Origin: WTFY01 sp965203725
Lineage (GTDB): Bacteria; Pseudomonadota; Gammaproteobacteria; UBA4575
Direction: 5' to 3'
DNA length: 64,000 nucleotides
Assembly: GCA_965203725.1 (NCBI GenBank)
Contig: CBDBDH010000003.1
Coordinates: forward strand, 288,868-352,867
Part shown: one piece after another, positions 61,012-64,000 of the stretch
How the letters are laid out: each line of letters begins with the position of its first letter
Position numbering within the stretch: position 1 is the first letter of the stretch
The notes under the pieces: model-generated
The model's input: the letters and a program-made list of their open reading frames with translations, nothing else
Told to the model about the DNA's origin: nothing
The model's database searches: none
Position numbers and translations under genes: made by a program

Positions 61012-62112
61012 ATGATTGAATCAGCTTACCAGGAGCTGCTGGAAACCCGGCAGATCGTACAGGATTCGGACCAGAAAAAAACTGTCCTGGCACTACAGGC
61101 CCTGCATCGCAGGCTCGATCATGATAATTCAAAACCGGGACTGCTGAACCGCATTGCGGGCTTTCTGCCTGGCAGGCTGGACCCTGAAGATATCCGAGGA
61201 CTGTACATCTGGGGCGGAATCGGCCGCGGCAAGACGTTTCTGATGGACCTGTTTTTCTCCAATTTGCACATCCAGCAAAAATTGCGCCTGCACTACCACC
61301 AGTTCATGGATGAGGCCCATGGCCTGCTGAAACACTGCAGGGACGAGGCCGACCCGCTCAAGCGGGTCGCCCGTCAATTTGCCGACAAGGCCAAGGTGCT
61401 GTGCCTCGATGAATTTTTTGTGAACGATATCGGGGATGCCATGATTATCTCCGGGCTGCTGCAGGGTCTTTTTGATCACAAGATCATCCTGGTCACAACC
61501 TCCAACACGAGACCGGATCAGCTGTATGCGAACGGGCTGCAGCGTGAACGCTTCCTGCCCGCGATCGAATTGTTGCAGACGCATACCAGGGTGATTCAGC
61601 TCGACGGCGAGACGGACTACCGCTTCGAGCTGATGCAGACCGAAGGGATCTACAACACCCCCATCGACGATGCCTCGCAAGACTGGCTTGAACACCACTT
61701 CCTGGACCTGTGTGCCGAGAAAAACGACGGCTCCTGGGGGAAGATCCAGGTCAGGAACCGGAACCTGCAGAGCATCCGTCACTCGGAGAAGATTGCCTGG
61801 TTTGATTTTCGGGAACTGTGTGCTGAGCCGCGCAGCACTTCGGACTACATCGAGCTGGCTAGGCGCTTCAACACCATCCTGATTTCGCACGTGCCCGTCT
61901 TCAGGAACCACGACGACCAGGCCAGGCGATTCATCAACCTTGTGGACGAGTTTTATGATCGTAATGTAAAGTTGATCCTCTCAGCCGAGGCCTGGCCGGA
62001 TTCACTGTATCAGGGCTCACGGCTCAGCGAGGAGTTCAGGCGCACGGTCAGTCGGCTGAACGAAATGCAGTCGCTTGAATATTTGGAAAGACAACATCAC
62101 CCGGAACAATAA
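61012..62112 (+). CDS. zapE: Cell division ATPase ZapE (AFG1 family)
   Basis: 366 residues from ATG 61012; a GTG at 60976 would add 12 residues, and neither has a strong ribosome-binding site. AFG1-like AAA ATPase that in E. coli associates with the Z ring under low oxygen or at high temperature. Walker A is YIWGGIGRGKTFLMDLFF, Walker B VLCLDEFFVNDIGDAMI, sensor 1 LVTTSNTRPDQLYANGLQR, and RFINLVDEFYDRNVKLILSA near the C-terminus. It is followed 18 bp later by mdh, possibly cotranscribed. Confidence 0.94.
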   Translation: MIESAYQELLETRQIVQDSDQKKTVLALQALHRRLDHDNSKPGLLNRIAGFLPGRLDPEDIRGLYIWGGIGRGKTFLMDLFFSNLHIQQKLRLHYHQFMDEAHGLLKHCRDEADPLKRVARQFADKAKVLCLDEFFVNDIGDAMIISGLLQGLFDHKIILVTTSNTRPDQLYANGLQRERFLPAIELLQTHTRVIQLDGETDYRFELMQTEGIYNTPIDDASQDWLEHHFLDLCAEKNDGSWGKIQVRNRNLQSIRHSEKIAWFDFRELCAEPRSTSDYIELARRFNTILISHVPVFRNHDDQARRFINLVDEFYDRNVKLILSAEAWPDSLYQGSRLSEEFRRTVSRLNEMQSLEYLERQHHPEQ

Positions 62113-62130
62113 TTCTACAAGGAACACTAC

Positions 62131-63108
62131 ATGAAACCCGCAGTACGAATCGCTATCACAGGGGCCGCAGGAAACATCGGATATGCCGCCGCATTCCGGA
62201 TTGCCGCCGGAGACATGCTGGGCGCGGACCAGCCGGTGATCCTGCAACTGATCGAAATCGAACCGGCCTTGCAGGCCTTGCGGGGGGTCGAGATGGAATT
62301 GCTGGATTGCGCCTTTCCGCTGCTCGAAAAAGTGATCGTTACCACGGATATTGATGTCGGCTTCAAGGATGCGGACTATGCCCTGCTGATCGGCTCGAAA
62401 CCGCGCACCAAGGGCATGGAGCGCAGTGACCTGCTAGGGGACAACGGGAAGATATTCGCACCGCAGGGCCGCGCCCTCAATGACCACGCCGCTCGTGACG
62501 TGAAAGTGCTCATCGTCGGAAACCCGGCAAACACCAATGCCCTGATTGCCGTGAACAACGCACCAGACCTGTCGCCCACACAGTTCACTTCCATGATGCG
62601 GCTGGACCATAACCGCGCCCTCAACCAGCTCTCGCTCAAGACGGACACGCCGGTCGCCGCCATCCACTGCCTGACCGTGTGGGGCAATCACTCGCTGACG
62701 CAGTATCCCGACATCAGCCACTGCAGCATCGGCGGTCAGCGGGCCAGTTCGCTGATAGACCTGTCCTGGTACAAGGAAACCTTTCTCCCCAGGGTGCAAA
62801 AACGTGGCGCGGAAATCATCAATGCGCGCGGAGCCTCTTCTGCGGCATCGGCCGCTTCGGCAGCGATCGACCACATGCGCGACTGGGTTGTCGGCACCTC
62901 CGATGACAACTGGACAAGCATGAGTATCGTATCCAGCGGGGAGTACGGCATCGCGGAAGGACTCATGTATTCATTCCCCGTACGCTGCAAAGATGGCAGT
63001 TACGAACTGGTGCAGGGTCTTGAAATTGACGACTTCAGCCAGGAGATGATGCGGGCTACGGAGAAAGAGTTGCTGGAAGAGCGCGACGCGGTAAAAGACC
63101 TGCTTTGA
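62131..63108 (+). CDS. mdh: Malate dehydrogenase
   Basis: NAD-dependent TCA-cycle enzyme, 325 residues, of the cytosolic-type (MDH2/Ralstonia-like) class. Coenzyme motif ITGAAGNIGYAAAFRIA; substrate arginines in GSKPRTKGMERSDLL and MRLDHNRALNQL; catalytic His in VWGNHSLTQYPD; VGNPANTNALIA is typical. This class differs from the short E. coli Mdh. ATG 62131 follows AAGGAA by 8 bases. The adjacency to the end of sdhE at the right edge is through convergent genes only. Confidence 0.96.
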   Translation: MKPAVRIAITGAAGNIGYAAAFRIAAGDMLGADQPVILQLIEIEPALQALRGVEMELLDCAFPLLEKVIVTTDIDVGFKDADYALLIGSKPRTKGMERSDLLGDNGKIFAPQGRALNDHAARDVKVLIVGNPANTNALIAVNNAPDLSPTQFTSMMRLDHNRALNQLSLKTDTPVAAIHCLTVWGNHSLTQYPDISHCSIGGQRASSLIDLSWYKETFLPRVQKRGAEIINARGASSAASAASAAIDHMRDWVVGTSDDNWTSMSIVSSGEYGIAEGLMYSFPVRCKDGSYELVQGLEIDDFSQEMMRATEKELLEERDAVKDLL

Positions 63109-63251
63109 CAGCCTGCCCTAGCTTTTGGGTGCTGCAGCCAGCCAGTGGCAGGAACGCCATTCTCGCAGAAATACTGCTCTTTTATTCAAACACTTAGGGT
63201 AAATATATAATACGAATTGTCAGGAATTTTTCAGGCAGATAAAGGGCGCGA

Positions 63252-63764
63252 TCAAGGGGTCAGCATATCTTCTGTGATCAACCGGTTTTGCCGCAAAAGA
63301 TTGCTGCTGACGAAAGAATGTCCCTGCCGGTCACAATACGACAGCCACTTGAACAGGAAACGGTTCAGGTGCCACCTTCCTGGCAAGGAAGGGCTACCCG
63401 CCCGATGCCTGCCAATGCGATTGCCCGTGCTTTTGCTGCGAAAGGACTGGCTGAGTACTTCGGCCTGCCGTGCATCGTAGTACATTCTCAGCTTGAGATT
63501 CGGATAAGCCTGAACGCCGCTCTTCGCATCCGTGAAGTAATAGGTCAGCGCAATGGTCGAGGTGTACCGGGTCTGCTCCAGAACCTGGAGATACAAATCC
63601 ATGCCCGAAGGAATCCGGGAGACCGCAATGGCAGGCATGGAGTCCTTGTTTCCGCATAATTTGCGCAGGCGGATGTAATTTGCCTCGTACATCTCCATTA
63701 GCCCAGCAAACGTATTGGGCGACGGATCCGCCAAAAGCCGTTTTTGTAAGGATAGGTCTCTCAT
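63252..63764 (-). CDS. DUF1249 family protein (YqiB-like)
   Basis: 170 residues from ATG 63764; the frame extends 14 codons further but MRDLSLQKRLLADPSPNTFA fits the family start. YqiB-like proteins are about 140 residues; here FAGLMEMYEANYIRLRKLCG, LEQTRYTSTIALTYYF, PNLKLRMYYDARQAEVLS and RFLFKWLSYCDRQGHSF all match, and about 20 residues are added at the C-terminus. Cytoplasmic, function unknown. Usual neighbours nudF, cpdA and parE are not visible. Confidence 0.85.
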   Translation of the reverse strand: MRDLSLQKRLLADPSPNTFAGLMEMYEANYIRLRKLCGNKDSMPAIAVSRIPSGMDLYLQVLEQTRYTSTIALTYYFTDAKSGVQAYPNLKLRMYYDARQAEVLSQSFRSKSTGNRIGRHRAGSPSLPGRWHLNRFLFKWLSYCDRQGHSFVSSNLLRQNRLITEDMLTP

Positions 63765-63866
63765 CGTCAAATATGCTTCGCGACGTCGGATTATACTGGC
63801 ATACAATCTGAAAACGCTGCAACCATATCAATTAGAGCGGACCGGGCGAACACGCCCGAGACGATT

Positions 63867-64000
63867 TCAGGTACGAATGAACTCGATCACCTTGTTAACG
63901 TGGCGATCCTGCGATTTCCTGTTCCCGGTCACCAGAGCATACAACTCGGGGTCCTGCATATCCAGCATGGCTTCAAAGGCACGCTTCAATGCCGGCTCAA
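63867..64000 (-). CDS. sdhE: FAD assembly factor SdhE, C-terminal part
   Basis: The minus-strand frame is open to the right edge and ends at TGA 63869. The 43 visible residues include LKRAFEAMLDMQDPELYALV and NRKSQDRHVNKVIEFIRT, matching the C-terminal half of SdhE (DUF339), the small helical protein that helps attach FAD to succinate dehydrogenase. The conserved RGxxE motif would lie outside the window. The call rests on this partial match. Confidence 0.7.
   Translation of the reverse strand, partial: EPALKRAFEAMLDMQDPELYALVTGNRKSQDRHVNKVIEFIRT

Overview
The window looks like chromosomal DNA of a free-living, probably aerobic gammaproteobacterium. The support is the gene neighbourhoods (ftsK-lolA-rarA with crcB-serS, surE-pcm-yqaA-nlpD, mfd-csiV, ccmABCDEFGHI, nagZ beside a methylthioinosine phosphorylase, zapE-mdh), the GC-rich base composition, and Gram-negative envelope genes (LolA, NlpD, outer-membrane barrels, lipoproteins). 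I could not identify the species. By eye I found no rRNA or tRNA genes, no CRISPR array, no prophage and no intact insertion sequence.

Layout. 1-13.6 kb: end of a DUF423 gene, MOSC protein, serS, crcB, then glcDEF (glycolate oxidase) set into the usual serS-rarA-lolA-ftsK neighbourhood, then trxB and a COG3146 protein. 13.6-20.3 kb: aat, a heptamer minisatellite, an MpaB/rubber-oxygenase-like protein, a LolA-like periplasmic protein with an outer-membrane barrel, ispH and a squalene/phytoene synthase. 20.5-26.5 kb: a partner-switching module of two STAS antagonists facing an operon of REC-PP2C phosphatase, RsbW-type kinase, periplasmic binding protein and membrane histidine kinase. 26.9-32.5 kb: aldehyde dehydrogenase, thrC-hom-aminotransferase and a Mth938-like protein. 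32.5-36 kb: surE-pcm-yqaA-nlpD without rpoS after nlpD, and an Smr protein. 36-43 kb: a long acyl-CoA dehydrogenase, three molybdopterin genes, and the agmatine deiminase/N-carbamoylputrescine amidase pair. 43.1-46.3 kb: an accessory stretch with an octanucleotide repeat, a TbpB-like surface lipoprotein, an IS481 transposase relic, a small membrane protein and a MazEF-type toxin-antitoxin pair. 46.3-53.2 kb: a complete System I cytochrome c maturation operon. 53.4-64 kb: mfd, csiV-like, MTI phosphorylase, MscS channel, nagZ, zapE, mdh, a DUF1249 protein and the end of sdhE.

The most interesting parts are these. First, the 20.5-26.5 kb module reads as a complete pathway from periplasmic ligand through a histidine kinase and a response-regulator phosphatase to anti-anti-sigma proteins, with no sigma factor in the window and no rpoS at its usual place. 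Second, the 8-bp repeat at 43.4 kb lies between the only upstream ATG and the lipoprotein frame and currently leaves them out of frame, as in a phase-variable contingency locus. Third, a 7-bp repeat array lies in the predicted 5' leader of the oxygenase gene. Fourth, rarA appears to start at an AUU codon. All functions are inferred from reading the proteins; no database search was run.
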